From positions 62,001-126,000 of the forward strand of contig JAZKAR010000006.1 of assembly GCA_040389065.1 (NCBI GenBank): a DNA stretch of 64,000 nucleotides, written 5' to 3'. Both the position numbers and the translations under genes were made by a program. The notes under the pieces were generated by a model. It did no database searches. It was not told where the DNA came from and saw only the letters and a program-made list of their open reading frames with translations. Shown piece after piece: positions 26,136-35,038 of this stretch. Every line of letters starts with the position of its first letter. Position 1 is the stretch's first letter. Origin of the DNA: JAZKAR01 sp040389065 (lineage in GTDB: Bacteria; Pseudomonadota; Gammaproteobacteria; Burkholderiales; Casimicrobiaceae).

Positions 26136-26825
26136 GTGTATAAATTATTAATATTAGTTATGTGTTCTTTTTTGTTAAATGCGTGCTCTACATTTAAAGA
26201 GATAACTCCAGAAGAAGCTCGATCTTTAAAGGAAAGAAAAATTACTTTAACTAAACATATTAAGCCAAAATTTGGTGTGTTAACACGTGCCAATTCATTC
26301 GGTATTCTTGTAGGGGGCGCCGTGGGAGGAGTCATTTCATCATTAGGTATGGATGAAACGGTAAGTGTAATGCGACAGGATTTTGATGATCCAGCTATAG
26401 ATATAGCAAATAATGTAATAAAAAATATTTCTGTTCAATATGCTATGACTAATACAGATGATTTTTTAGCTATAGATAATGAGGAGAATGAAGAATATAG
26501 CCAAAAACTTGTTAATGCCAGCAAAAAATCAGATGTTGTTATCGATATAAAAACCATATATTGGGGAGTTAACCCCAGTAAAATTTCCTTCACTAATTAT
26601 AATGTTTACTACACTTCAAGATTAAGACTTGTCGATGCAAAAAAAACTAAAGTTATTGCAGATGAAATATGTTCGGTTCCTGATGAGTTTTCATTTAAGA
26701 CAACACTTGATGAGTTATTAAAAGATGATGCTATAGTAATGAGGGAAGAGCTAAAAAGATCTTCAAAATATTGTACTAATTTATTTTTAAGTAAAATTTT
26801 TATGATTAAGGAATCTATGGAGTAA
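26136..26825 (+). CDS. Hypothetical lipoprotein
   Basis: It starts with GTG at 26136 nine bases after GGAG. The signal peptide ends in the lipobox LNAC (cysteine at residue 17). A glycine-rich stretch follows at about residues 55-75 (ILVGGAVGGVISSLG), which may insert in a membrane. The mature body has no known motif: VIDIKTIYWGVNPSKISF, then VYYTSRLRLVDAKKTKVIAD, a beta-rich region, and two cysteines later. Export to the periplasm or outer membrane is likely. The product is otherwise unknown. Confidence 0.75.
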   Translation: MYKLLILVMCSFLLNACSTFKEITPEEARSLKERKITLTKHIKPKFGVLTRANSFGILVGGAVGGVISSLGMDETVSVMRQDFDDPAIDIANNVIKNISVQYAMTNTDDFLAIDNEENEEYSQKLVNASKKSDVVIDIKTIYWGVNPSKISFTNYNVYYTSRLRLVDAKKTKVIADEICSVPDEFSFKTTLDELLKDDAIVMREELKRSSKYCTNLFLSKIFMIKESME

Positions 26826-26971
26826 CGGCACAGAAAACCGACTTAAGGATTTTATGAGGAGTTTATACTGTTAATTTTATTAGTTTCTCTACGCAGGTCT
26901 AAGCTTAAAGCTGCGGAATTTTTTTGGCTATTTTAAGTAAATGAGTTGGATTTTTAATGAAGTACGGAAAC

Positions 26972-26997
26972 TGTCCGAAAAAAAGCGGTTTCGGACA
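26972..26997. terminator. Hairpin downstream of the lipoprotein gene
   Basis: TGTCCGAAA (26972-26980) and TTTCGGACA (26989-26997) are perfect arms around AAAAGCGG. A U-rich tail is missing, so termination is uncertain. The rest of 26826-27123 has no visible gene. Confidence 0.45.
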
Positions 26998-27123
26998 TCC
27001 TTAAAAATCAGATGCAAAGTTAGTTACATCAAGCTACGTACACCAAGATAAATAATTGCATGAATTTCGTATAATCTAGCGGTAATGAGATTTTATAAAA
27101 TTGCGGTATCGAACTTTGTCATA

Positions 27124-27204
27124 GACTCAGGTCTCCCATTACACATTTTTTCTCCAATCTTAATTTTTATAGATTAATAGTTTTTTGCAGAGGGAAACCT
27201 GCCG
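27124..27204. repeat. Family B inverted-repeat element, decayed copy B4
   Basis: ACTCAGGTCTCCCATTACACAT at the left and GCAGAGGGAAACCTGCCG at the right match the ends of B2 with substitutions and a shortened middle. It lies 19 bases after the PIN gene's stop. Confidence 0.7.
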
Positions 27205-27223
27205 TTTTAGATTGCAAAAATCG

Positions 27224-27715
27224 CTATAACGGTTGTTGCTCTTTTAAAAAATACCAAGCCTTTAGACCTTCATTTCTTGCAGCGGTTGATAAATCTTTAT
27301 CAGCAGTAATTAATATTGTTTTTGAATCATTTATAAGCCGAGAGAAATAACCCTCTTTGACACTTAAAATTTGAAAAGCATCAGATATATCGAGATTGTT
27401 ATTAGTAGAAATTTCTATGACTTTATTAAATGTTTCAATATTAGTAAGATCTATATCATGAATATATTGTATTGAGTCTGAGAACCAATAAGTCAATTTG
27501 CAAGCTGCGTCTTTATACTCTTCATGACTAATCAATTTTCGATATAACCATTTAACTTTTAAAACGCTTAAAGCTTCATAATAACAAAATGGTGTTGTAT
27601 ATTTTGTAGTACTTTTATAAAAATATTTTTGAACAATATCGCTTCCGTCTTCATCAGTAAATATTTTTACTAAGGCTGATGTATCAAAACAATCTGCATG
27701 GACCGCTACACTCAT
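27224..27715 (-). CDS. PIN-domain protein, VapC-like ribonuclease
   Basis: The 163-residue protein has the four acidic positions of the PIN fold: Asp in CFDTSALVK, Glu in CYYEALSVL, Asp in DISDAFQIL and Asp in ITADKDLS. Such domains are Mg-dependent RNA nucleases and are most often toxins of VapBC pairs. No antitoxin-sized frame of AbrB, RHH or Phd type lies upstream or downstream, so either the antitoxin is lost or this is a stand-alone PIN protein. All four acidic residues are present, so activity is possible. Confidence 0.8.
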   Translation of the reverse strand: MSVAVHADCFDTSALVKIFTDEDGSDIVQKYFYKSTTKYTTPFCYYEALSVLKVKWLYRKLISHEEYKDAACKLTYWFSDSIQYIHDIDLTNIETFNKVIEISTNNNLDISDAFQILSVKEGYFSRLINDSKTILITADKDLSTAARNEGLKAWYFLKEQQPL

Positions 27716-27823
27716 AGGTTTGGGCTTTCTTTATAGAATATAAACGCGAATGGGGTATTTTATTTACTTAAAGCTCGTGCTAAATTAGCTTTTCTAATCT
27801 TATAACATCTTGCATTACCACTC

Positions 27824-27880
27824 TTTAAATCCTTACGGCTTTCCGCTAATTAGATATCAGATTCACGAGATATCTAGATG
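27824..27880. repeat. 57-bp direct repeat, second copy (promoter/leader and start codon of the next gene)
   Basis: It matches 20736-20792. The final three bases are the ATG of the gene at 27878. No Shine-Dalgarno is visible; AGATATCTAG lies right before ATG. Confidence 0.85.
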
Positions 27881-28651
27881 CACCTACCGATAAAAAAATG
27901 TCCTAAGTGTGGTCATGAGCGTTTGCCTGAAGAAACAGAAGCGCCTGAGCGTTGCCCTGCCTGCGGTGTCTATTTTGAAAAATGGGCGAATCGCGATAAA
28001 TTTGTACCGCTTCGCCAGCGGCAACCTCAAGAGCAAACATCTGATGATGATGAATTCGGATGGCGAGCAGAGCTGCACGAACGTTTGGCAGCTACACCAG
28101 AATTAAGCACTTTTCAACTGTATGGCTATACCGCACTGCTGGTTTTGTTTGCTCTATGGGGCATTCGGTTAGCAATGCTGGATGTTCGCGATGGTGAAAT
28201 AAATAGCTCGTTTATGCATACAATTTTGCTGCCGATTCATGAAGCGGGTCATATTTTTTCTATTCCCTTCGGTGAGTTTTTCACTATTCTGGGCGGTAGT
28301 TTGTTTCAGCTACTGCTGCCTCTGATAACGGCTGGCACCATGCTATGGCAAAACCGCGATCCTTTCGGGGCTGCCTTAGGTATCTGGTGGTGTGGTGTAA
28401 GCTTTATAGATTTAGCGCCTTATATTTATGATGCAAAGAACCCGCAGTTAACATTGTTAGGAGGCCAAACAGGCGAAAATGGGCCTCATGATTGGATTTA
28501 TTTATTAGGCAGCTTTGGCAAAATTGATCAATCGCAAAGCTATGGTTTAATGGCGCATAAACTGGGTATTTTGATAATGGTTATAGCGCTGTGGTGGGCA
28601 GGGCAAGTGTTATGGCGCAGTAGAAAAAATACAAAAAAATTTGATATGTAG
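27878..28651 (+). CDS. Zinc-ribbon membrane protein with HEAGH motif, possible metalloprotease
   Basis: The N terminus carries CPKCGHERLPEETEAPERCPACG, a four-cysteine zinc ribbon (text split here: CPKC and CPAC). A hydrophobic helix follows at about residue 90 (YGYTALLVLFALWGIRL), then LLPIHEAGHIFSIPFGEF near residue 120: HEAGH fits the HExxH metalloprotease motif and lies at the edge of a membrane segment, as in M50 site-2 proteases. Three more helices follow (LFQLLLPLITAGTMLW, WWCGVSFIDLAPYIYD, LGILIMVIALWWAG). The D in FIDLAPY is at the place of a possible third ligand. Proteolysis is inference. The gene stands alone. Confidence 0.75.
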   Translation: MHLPIKKCPKCGHERLPEETEAPERCPACGVYFEKWANRDKFVPLRQRQPQEQTSDDDEFGWRAELHERLAATPELSTFQLYGYTALLVLFALWGIRLAMLDVRDGEINSSFMHTILLPIHEAGHIFSIPFGEFFTILGGSLFQLLLPLITAGTMLWQNRDPFGAALGIWWCGVSFIDLAPYIYDAKNPQLTLLGGQTGENGPHDWIYLLGSFGKIDQSQSYGLMAHKLGILIMVIALWWAGQVLWRSRKNTKKFDM

Positions 28652-28861
28652 TATTTATTTTAAAAAGCATATCTTAGTAAGAGAATATTTAAATATTTCA
28701 ATTGATTTCAGTGATGCTTTTATGGCACTGAAAATAAATAAAATAAACATTTATGATGCTTATCATAAAATTAATCAAAGCGATTGATGTCATGAATGTT
28801 ATTACTTTATTGGATAAGTGATTCAGAAGGTATTTTTTTATCACAAGAATAGTTCTAGTTT

Positions 28862-29320
28862 CTATTTTTTAAATGTAATATTTTTTGAAATAATTGGAAT
28901 ATAACCATAGAGTCGATTTATCCAATAGGGCTTTAAAATTGCTAAACCTAAAAAAAATACGGAAAAATGTATAGCAATAATTTTTAAAAGGGTAATTGAA
29001 AATTTTTTTTGAGGTATGGATTTACCTAAAAAATATCCATAAATAATAAATTGTAAGACTCCAATAATATTAATGATTAATAATATGAAAAATATTATTA
29101 TAAAATAATTACTTGTGGTATTGATTGGTATTACTCTCTGATATTCTATCACCTCAGCAAATAAAGGAAATTGAATCCATGCTAACTGCATATTTCTAGC
29201 AGAGCTAGTACTTTCAGCTAACATGAAAATTAACATGATAGGTATACTAATCAAGAAACCGATACAAGCACCTATCCACGACTCACGGCTAGGAAAAATT
29301 TTTTTGAAAAATTTTTTCAT
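28862..29320 (-). CDS. Membrane protein, candidate immunity protein of the Rhs toxin
   Basis: The 152-residue protein has three or four hydrophobic helices (WIGACIGFLISIPIMLIFML, FIIIFFILLIINIIGVLQF, IIAIHFSVFFLGLAIL) and basic ends. ATG at 29320 is one base after the stop of the Rhs toxin-tip frame. Immunity genes of Rhs toxins almost always sit directly after the tip, so I infer that role. The base composition is far more AT-rich than the Rhs core and equals that of the tip, as if tip and immunity gene had arrived together. Its family is unknown to me. Confidence 0.6.
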   Translation of the reverse strand: MKKFFKKIFPSRESWIGACIGFLISIPIMLIFMLAESTSSARNMQLAWIQFPLFAEVIEYQRVIPINTTSNYFIIIFFILLIINIIGVLQFIIYGYFLGKSIPQKKFSITLLKIIAIHFSVFFLGLAILKPYWINRLYGYIPIISKNITFKK

Positions 29321-29321
29321 A

Positions 29322-29906
29322 CTATTCTATTCTTTCAGTTGGGCACTCATGCGGTGTATTTAAAATAACGCCTGGAAAATTTTTATTATTCAATCCTTGT
29401 AAAATCAATTTACGATTTTTACAAGCTGTTGAAACGTTATAAGTGGGAATAGTGACTAAATGGTATTTTTTTAAAATATTATTCAATAAATTTATTTTTT
29501 CCGAAGGTTTTTCACTTAATCCTTTAAAAAGTGAACCTTCTGAACCTTCATTTTCTCGTATGGCATTGAATTTTTCCAAATCTGATTGAAATGTATTAAA
29601 TGTTGGTGCGTTCTTTAAATTAAATTCTGATTTGATTTTTTCATATACTTCTTTTTCCATTTCGATAGTTCGATTTTCATTATATTTCCAAATTAAAGGA
29701 AAAGAAAAGTGGTTATAAGTATAATCTGGATCACTGCCATATCCTCCATGTCCAAACCCATCATTTACACTGATCGTATTATTATTCTGGTTCCTATGCC
29801 CAAATGTATCTTCAAAAGCATGCAAATATTCACCAAATAATTGAAGTTTAAATTGGTCGCATCGTGGTCTATCAGTATTATTAGCAACGTTTAATAAATT
29901 TGTCAG
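29322..29906 (-). pseudogene. Rhs toxin tip cut off from the Rhs protein by one in-frame stop
   Basis: This frame is the exact continuation of the Rhs gene past TAA at 29907-29909. It reads LTNLLNVANNTDRPRCDQ, then LFGEYLHAFEDTFGH, and so carries the second half of a DUF6765-like domain. The first internal ATG (29825) would give 167 residues and has no good ribosome-binding site, so it probably is not expressed alone. HAFEDTFGH resembles the metal-binding HxxxD...H pattern of zinc phospholipase C-like enzymes. The whole tip is AT-rich. A Gln-to-stop change (CAA to TAA) is the simplest explanation. Confidence 0.75.
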
Positions 29907-32900
29907 TTAAGGATTAGAGGGGTTTTTAATACGATTCAGAGCATAATGCTCATCCGACTCACCAAAGGCTTGGCGGCGGTCAAATCCATCTTGTGTAAAG
30001 TGATAAAGATTTAAGCGATTAATTGCTGTATCGTTATAAGGATTATCTTTCATATTTTGCGGATCAAGCGGCCAGGTGTAGGGATTATCATCCACATATT
30101 GTGTTGCTAAGGCTAATTTTTGCGCATCATACCAATTCATTCCCGCCATTGAAGCCAAAAAATACGTCATATAATAATGCACATCAATTTGGTACAAGCC
30201 TAACGGATCGCTAACATTAATCGGGTCGCCTCCTGCATACAGGTATGGATCTTTACCAGCAATAGGATCAGGCGTAAGGTAGCGACCAATATTCGGCGAG
30301 CCTGGGCGAGGGTCGTAAGTGCGGTTTACGTTATCATGCAGCCCTGTTTCTGCATCGAAGTATTGCCCAGGCAATCGAATATTTAAGGTAGCAGAACCTT
30401 CTATGTGTTCAGCCATTCCCCAAGGGGTTAGCACCGCGCTCCACACAACATGTTGTTCAGCATCTGTCATTTTGATTGGCGCGCCACGCTGATCGGTATG
30501 AATAAATAGCATACGTTCTGTTTCACCAGGGTGGCTTTCTAATTTGGCAACGGGTGTGGCTGATGTGCTATCTGTTAGATACACATATTGATCGGTAATA
30601 TGCCCTGTAGCATCTATTCCAGCTATCAAACGATTATCTTGCCATAAAAAATAAGTGACTACGGGTTGCTTGTTCGTCTTGTTCGCCTTATTCGTGTAAA
30701 CCGTTTTGCTTACGCGTTGATGCAGCGCATTGTAGGCATACCGAGTCACAAGCTCTTGAGTTTTAGCATGTGTTACGGTTTCTACCTGATTGCTAAGGGT
30801 ATAGGTGTAGCGAAATGTGCCATCCGATATGGTGCGGCCCCATACATCGCGCTCAAGTGTGTTAGGTAAAGGAGTTTTTACCGAGCTTTTTAATTTACCG
30901 AAACCTGTATAAGCGTAAGCGGTATTATTCTGCTGTTGAATGCGTGGGCCAATATCATAGGTATAGTTCGCATTTTCTTGGAGGGCCTTGCCGCTAAGGC
31001 TTAATTGTGTGAGGCGGCCTGCTGCATCAAAGTTTCTGCTGGTTTTTAGGCCATTGCCGTGGCGATAAGATGTCCAACCATTAAAGGGGTGAATGTTAAG
31101 AGACTCTAATAACGTGCTGCTGGGTAGCCATGACTCGAAGGCTGCAGGTAGGGCAGGGAGCCATTGAATAAAGCGCGTCCAGAAACGATTACTGAGTTCC
31201 AAGCGTGTGGCGGTTAATGTTTGTAGATCGCGCTCAATGCGCAATGATCGCCCATCTGCTAGCAAATGCCGAACTGGGTGGCCTTTTTCTGAAAAAGAAG
31301 TTCCTGTCGTAAACGTTTGGCCTGCTGGTAGGCCAATTAGCAAGGTATGGGTACGAATGGGTTGCCCCCAGGCATTGCGTTCATAACGCTGGGTTTGTAC
31401 AGGGTCACTCATTTCAACAAGAAAGCGACCTTCGTACAGAAGCGTAGTGCTTACGATTTTCTTACTTTGCTTGTTTGGGTGGCTGTCTTTGCTGTCGTTA
31501 CTATACAACCACCACTTGCGTACTAGCTGCCCTGCCGTATTGTATTCAAAATGGATGAGTTCTCCATTTTCTTCTCGCTCAATGCATCGGTCTGCTTCAT
31601 CATAACGTGCTTTTTTGAAGGCGTGCCCTAGCCCTTGTCTTTGCAGAATGCGTCCAAAATCATCTTTCAGTTCAGCGCTATGTTGGGTTTTAACACGCAC
31701 ATCTCCATCGGGTGCCTGTTCGATGAATGCCTGAAGCCCTTGGTGTTCAACTTTAAGATGCTGAATGTTATTTTCATCGATAGTGCGAGTGGGCCTTCCC
31801 TCATCGTCGTGCGTAACTGTCGTTAAGCGACCATCGGGATAAAACGTTTGCCGCTGTTTGCCTTGTTGATCAAACCAATGGTACCAGGCACGAAGCGGTT
31901 GATGTTGATTGGGTTCGTATAATCCAGCGACAAGGGCATGGCCTTCACCATCTAAAGTTAAGCGGCTTTCATAGCCTTGCATATCGGTTAAGCTGGTAAG
32001 CTGCCCTGTTGTATCGAAGTGAAATGTTGCTGTACGGCCTGAAGGATCAATAGTGCGGCTTAATGCGCCGCGTGCATCGTAAAAAAATGCGGTATGTCGT
32101 GTGAGGCGGCTGGCTTCTTGAGGGTGACCTTGCTGATCAAGCAGCCAGGCTGTTTGTTGAATCGATGTTGTCTGGCCTTGCGGGCTGTATTCTGTTTCAG
32201 TTTGCCATTGTCGAGCCTTATCGCTGATAGTTACACGAATAGGTCTGCCAATATCATCACGTTCAATGATTGTTGTTAAGCCTCCCGGCTGCGTATAGCC
32301 TTGCAATGTGTTTCCGCCGCCCCATTGTTTTTGATCCCACTCGAAGCGCGTAATATCTGAATCATTAGGGTTCGCATGCGGGCCATTTTTTAGCGGTCCA
32401 TCAATCTCAGCTAACAAGCTGCGACCATTACGCTGAATGTAACGGTAGCGTGTGGTGCGTGTTAAAAACTGTTGTGTATCCCACCCTGTTTCTGTTACAT
32501 CAAGTAGTTGGCCTAATGTATTGTAATGGTATCGAAATACATGCTCTTTGCCGGGTTGTATACTGGGTAGCGCTACTACAGTGGGTACCGATAATGCGGC
32601 GTCATATTCGAATCGCTGCAAAAGGTGCGAAGCAGTTATTTTTCCATGCGCATACGCTATACGGCGAACTTCAATGATACGGCCCCAGGCATCACGGGTA
32701 GCTTGTAAGGTTTGAAAGGGTAGCCCTTTTTCCGTAAGTTGCGTAACTTCAAGCAGGCGCCCTAAAACATCATACTGGTAACGCCGATTGACTTCTCCGC
32801 AGGTTGAACAGCCCGCCCCTTGTATATCAAGTAAACGGTATTCATTGGCTAGAATGGTGTGATGGTAGGTGGTTTTTTGCCCAAGGCTATTGGTAAGAAT

Positions 32901-34082
32901 AGTTGTTCCGGGCGTTGAAAAATCTAGTGTCACACGTTCAAGCTGGCTTTTTGCATCGCCTTTTACCGATAAAATGGCCTGTTTATCTGCATTATAAGCC
33001 CACGTTACCAGACGTTGATGCATTAGCACTCTATCGGAGCCTGCTCCTAAAATGCTAATGCCTGTTAATAGCGTTGGAAATCTTGCATCTTCATAATGGT
33101 AAATGCGGCTAATAGAACTGCTAGATACGTTACGGCTAGCGCCTGGGTAGGGCGGTGTATTCAAATCAATATGGGTAGGAATCTCTACTTTTACCAGATT
33201 CGCATTAGCATCTGTAGGGGCAGCTTGGGAGTTCTTAGGTAATTCACTTCCATAGGTGTAGTGGAAGCGCCCTATGGGTGTATCAATTTTTTGCACCCCG
33301 CGAAAGCGCTCTTTAAATGCCGGGTCTTCTCGATTGGGATAATGAAACTGTAAGGTACGCCCTTGAGGGTCTCTTACACTACGCAAATAGCCTTTGGCAT
33401 CGTGCGAAAGAGAAACAAATTCTCCGGTTGGCGCTACAATTTTTTCAAGGTTTCGGTGCGTGTCAAAATGTAATACACGACCATTGGGCCAGCGCCACTG
33501 GTATGTACTGCCTTGCTTTGTTGCTGTAACAGTTACTGTACCGTAAAGAGAATTTTTATGAGTACATACAGCAGGTGTTTCTAATGGGCATGCAAATGCC
33601 AGAGTTGAACCATCTGCCTGAACGATAAGCAGGTTTTGAGCGTTTGCAATGAGTTGGGTTTCGTAGCTTGATGCCCAACCTCGCCCGAAAATGCCTAATG
33701 CCTTGTTGGTGCCTGCATGTTTACTGTTGTAATGGCGAACTAGCTCAAGCCCTAGTACGCCTGGCAAAGCAGGCATATCAACTTCACGCTGGTATTTATT
33801 GCCGTTGATGACATTAATAGGGTTTCCTACCCCGAGGTTTACTTCATTTCCTGTACGCAATACTGCTGGATCAGAACTTCCGCACTCAGAAGCCGTACCT
33901 TGAGCGGCGTTGCTGAAAGGGTTCCCACTGCTACTTACCGCACAACTGCCGATTGTTCCCGCAGCATCTGGAGTAATACTAAAGGGATTGCTAGAACTCT
34001 GCGAAACTGGCGAGTGAGCATAGGCTGTACAAGACAGTAGATAAAAAAACAGCAACTGCAACATTACAGGGCGTAAAAACAT
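29907..34082 (-). CDS. Rhs/YD-repeat secreted protein, tip truncated by a stop codon
   Basis: The 1391-residue product begins with a signal peptide (LLFFYLLSCTAYA) and then a DUF6531-like domain (GNPINVINGNKYQREVDMPA). A long series of YD repeats follows (such as YDVLGRLLEVTQL and YNTLGQLLDVTETG), which form the hollow Rhs shell. The core ends in RYLTPDPIAGKDPYLYAGG and DPLGL, the self-cleavage boundary, then IDVHYYMTYFLASMAGM begins the toxin tip. That tip stops at 29907 after NPSNP. The core is visibly more GC-rich than the tip. Rhs proteins deliver toxic tips to competitors; no VgrG, PAAR or type VI gene is in the window, and the Sec signal suggests another export route. Confidence 0.88.
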   Translation of the reverse strand: MFLRPVMLQLLFFYLLSCTAYAHSPVSQSSSNPFSITPDAAGTIGSCAVSSSGNPFSNAAQGTASECGSSDPAVLRTGNEVNLGVGNPINVINGNKYQREVDMPALPGVLGLELVRHYNSKHAGTNKALGIFGRGWASSYETQLIANAQNLLIVQADGSTLAFACPLETPAVCTHKNSLYGTVTVTATKQGSTYQWRWPNGRVLHFDTHRNLEKIVAPTGEFVSLSHDAKGYLRSVRDPQGRTLQFHYPNREDPAFKERFRGVQKIDTPIGRFHYTYGSELPKNSQAAPTDANANLVKVEIPTHIDLNTPPYPGASRNVSSSSISRIYHYEDARFPTLLTGISILGAGSDRVLMHQRLVTWAYNADKQAILSVKGDAKSQLERVTLDFSTPGTTILTNSLGQKTTYHHTILANEYRLLDIQGAGCSTCGEVNRRYQYDVLGRLLEVTQLTEKGLPFQTLQATRDAWGRIIEVRRIAYAHGKITASHLLQRFEYDAALSVPTVVALPSIQPGKEHVFRYHYNTLGQLLDVTETGWDTQQFLTRTTRYRYIQRNGRSLLAEIDGPLKNGPHANPNDSDITRFEWDQKQWGGGNTLQGYTQPGGLTTIIERDDIGRPIRVTISDKARQWQTETEYSPQGQTTSIQQTAWLLDQQGHPQEASRLTRHTAFFYDARGALSRTIDPSGRTATFHFDTTGQLTSLTDMQGYESRLTLDGEGHALVAGLYEPNQHQPLRAWYHWFDQQGKQRQTFYPDGRLTTVTHDDEGRPTRTIDENNIQHLKVEHQGLQAFIEQAPDGDVRVKTQHSAELKDDFGRILQRQGLGHAFKKARYDEADRCIEREENGELIHFEYNTAGQLVRKWWLYSNDSKDSHPNKQSKKIVSTTLLYEGRFLVEMSDPVQTQRYERNAWGQPIRTHTLLIGLPAGQTFTTGTSFSEKGHPVRHLLADGRSLRIERDLQTLTATRLELSNRFWTRFIQWLPALPAAFESWLPSSTLLESLNIHPFNGWTSYRHGNGLKTSRNFDAAGRLTQLSLSGKALQENANYTYDIGPRIQQQNNTAYAYTGFGKLKSSVKTPLPNTLERDVWGRTISDGTFRYTYTLSNQVETVTHAKTQELVTRYAYNALHQRVSKTVYTNKANKTNKQPVVTYFLWQDNRLIAGIDATGHITDQYVYLTDSTSATPVAKLESHPGETERMLFIHTDQRGAPIKMTDAEQHVVWSAVLTPWGMAEHIEGSATLNIRLPGQYFDAETGLHDNVNRTYDPRPGSPNIGRYLTPDPIAGKDPYLYAGGDPINVSDPLGLYQIDVHYYMTYFLASMAGMNWYDAQKLALATQYVDDNPYTWPLDPQNMKDNPYNDTAINRLNLYHFTQDGFDRRQAFGESDEHYALNRIKNPSNP

Positions 34083-34252
34083 TATTAAAAAACTAAAAAT
34101 ATAATTAATATCAATAGTTTATGTTATTTTTGAGAGTGTGTATAGCAGTTTGGCGAAGTACATATGCGTTGAGTAGTAGTTTGTTTCATTTACTTTTGTC
34201 GACAGTAATGGCTGAAGCTATGCTTTCACAACATGGTGTCTATAATTGGTGC

Positions 34253-34289
34253 AAAAAATCCATCTGTCTCCTAATCAGACTGGATTTTT
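34253..34289 (-). terminator. Intrinsic terminator overlapping the tetR stop codon
   Basis: On the minus strand, TCCAGTCTGA...CAGATGGA forms a stem with one bulge and is followed by TTTTTTG. The stem includes the tetR stop codon. Confidence 0.75.
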
Positions 34290-34868
34290 AAGGAGGCCTG
34301 TTGCAAGACATTTAAATGCTTCAACAGCCTTGGGCAAAATATTTGTTGGTTCTTTACTTGCAGCTATCCAAAGGGCAGCGTTCATCGCAGCACCATTCAA
34401 AAGACGTGCAGCCGCCTCAACGTCGATTTTTTTCAAAATATCTTCTGAAATCAGGTGCGTTATTGTGTTCTTGGTAGCCTCTAAACAGGCGTTCTGGCTA
34501 GGCCACTGAGACGGGTCGCCGAGAAAAGCAGGGCCATCCAATAGCACAATACGTTGCACTTCTGGATTAAGCGCCATTTCTATATAAGCAACTCCTTCGG
34601 CAATTAGCCCTTCCCATGCATTCTGGAAATTGGATGCTACTGCCTTTGCTTGCCCGGCCATCTCTTCATCAATCTGTGCAACTACTGCAGCGAGTAACCC
34701 CTTTTTATCACCAAAATTGTGATAAAGCGCTCCTCGTGTTAATCCTACATCTGCAGTGAGTACATCCATAGATGCTGCAGAAAACCCTTTCTCCGCAAAT
34801 GCTTTACGAGCTGCAGCGATTAGTTTGCTACGGTTTTCTTCCATTGTTTCGTTGCGACGTTTGACCAT
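34275..34868 (-). CDS. TetR/AcrR family repressor
   Basis: The 197-residue protein has a TetR N-terminal helix-turn-helix: RKAFAEKGFSAASMDVLTAD, then VGLTRGALYHNFGDKKGLL, a classical match. The C-terminal ligand domain has AWEGLIAEGVAYIEMALNPE. It diverges from ridA with a 170-bp gap that holds a perfect inverted repeat, its likely operator. TetR proteins of this type release DNA when a small ligand binds. The ligand is unknown; a reactive imine/enamine or an aromatic or sulfur compound would fit the company, but this is a guess. Confidence 0.9.
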   Translation of the reverse strand: MVKRRNETMEENRSKLIAAARKAFAEKGFSAASMDVLTADVGLTRGALYHNFGDKKGLLAAVVAQIDEEMAGQAKAVASNFQNAWEGLIAEGVAYIEMALNPEVQRIVLLDGPAFLGDPSQWPSQNACLEATKNTITHLISEDILKKIDVEAAARLLNGAAMNAALWIAASKEPTNILPKAVEAFKCLATGLLKNPV

Positions 34869-34891
34869 CGTGATTTACCTTGATTTTAACG

Positions 34892-34925
34892 TACGTATCG
34901 TATAGTATTTAACATACGATACGTA
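34892..34925. promoter_or_regulatory. TetR operator in the tetR-ridA divergent promoter region
   Basis: TACGTATCGTAT (34892-34903) and ATACGATACGTA (34914-34925) are exact complements, spaced by ten bases. It lies 23 bases before tetR and 114 before ridA, fit for control of both. Confidence 0.85.
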
Positions 34926-35038
34926 TGTGAATGTGATTTCTATGTATTATATATGTCTGTTAATGGAGTTATTTACGAAAGGTAGTATTCAATACAGCAG
35001 TTCAATGACGGGCTTTCAATATTTTATAGGATAAGACT

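Noticed and set aside
19290..27210. The accessory zone as an insertion sequence or prophage
   Set aside because: No transposase, integrase or phage structural gene is present; only non-autonomous repeats and cassettes are seen.
30023..33529. Several 60-75-residue plus-strand frames inside the Rhs gene
   Set aside because: They are antisense shadows of a long, well-supported gene with no start signals.
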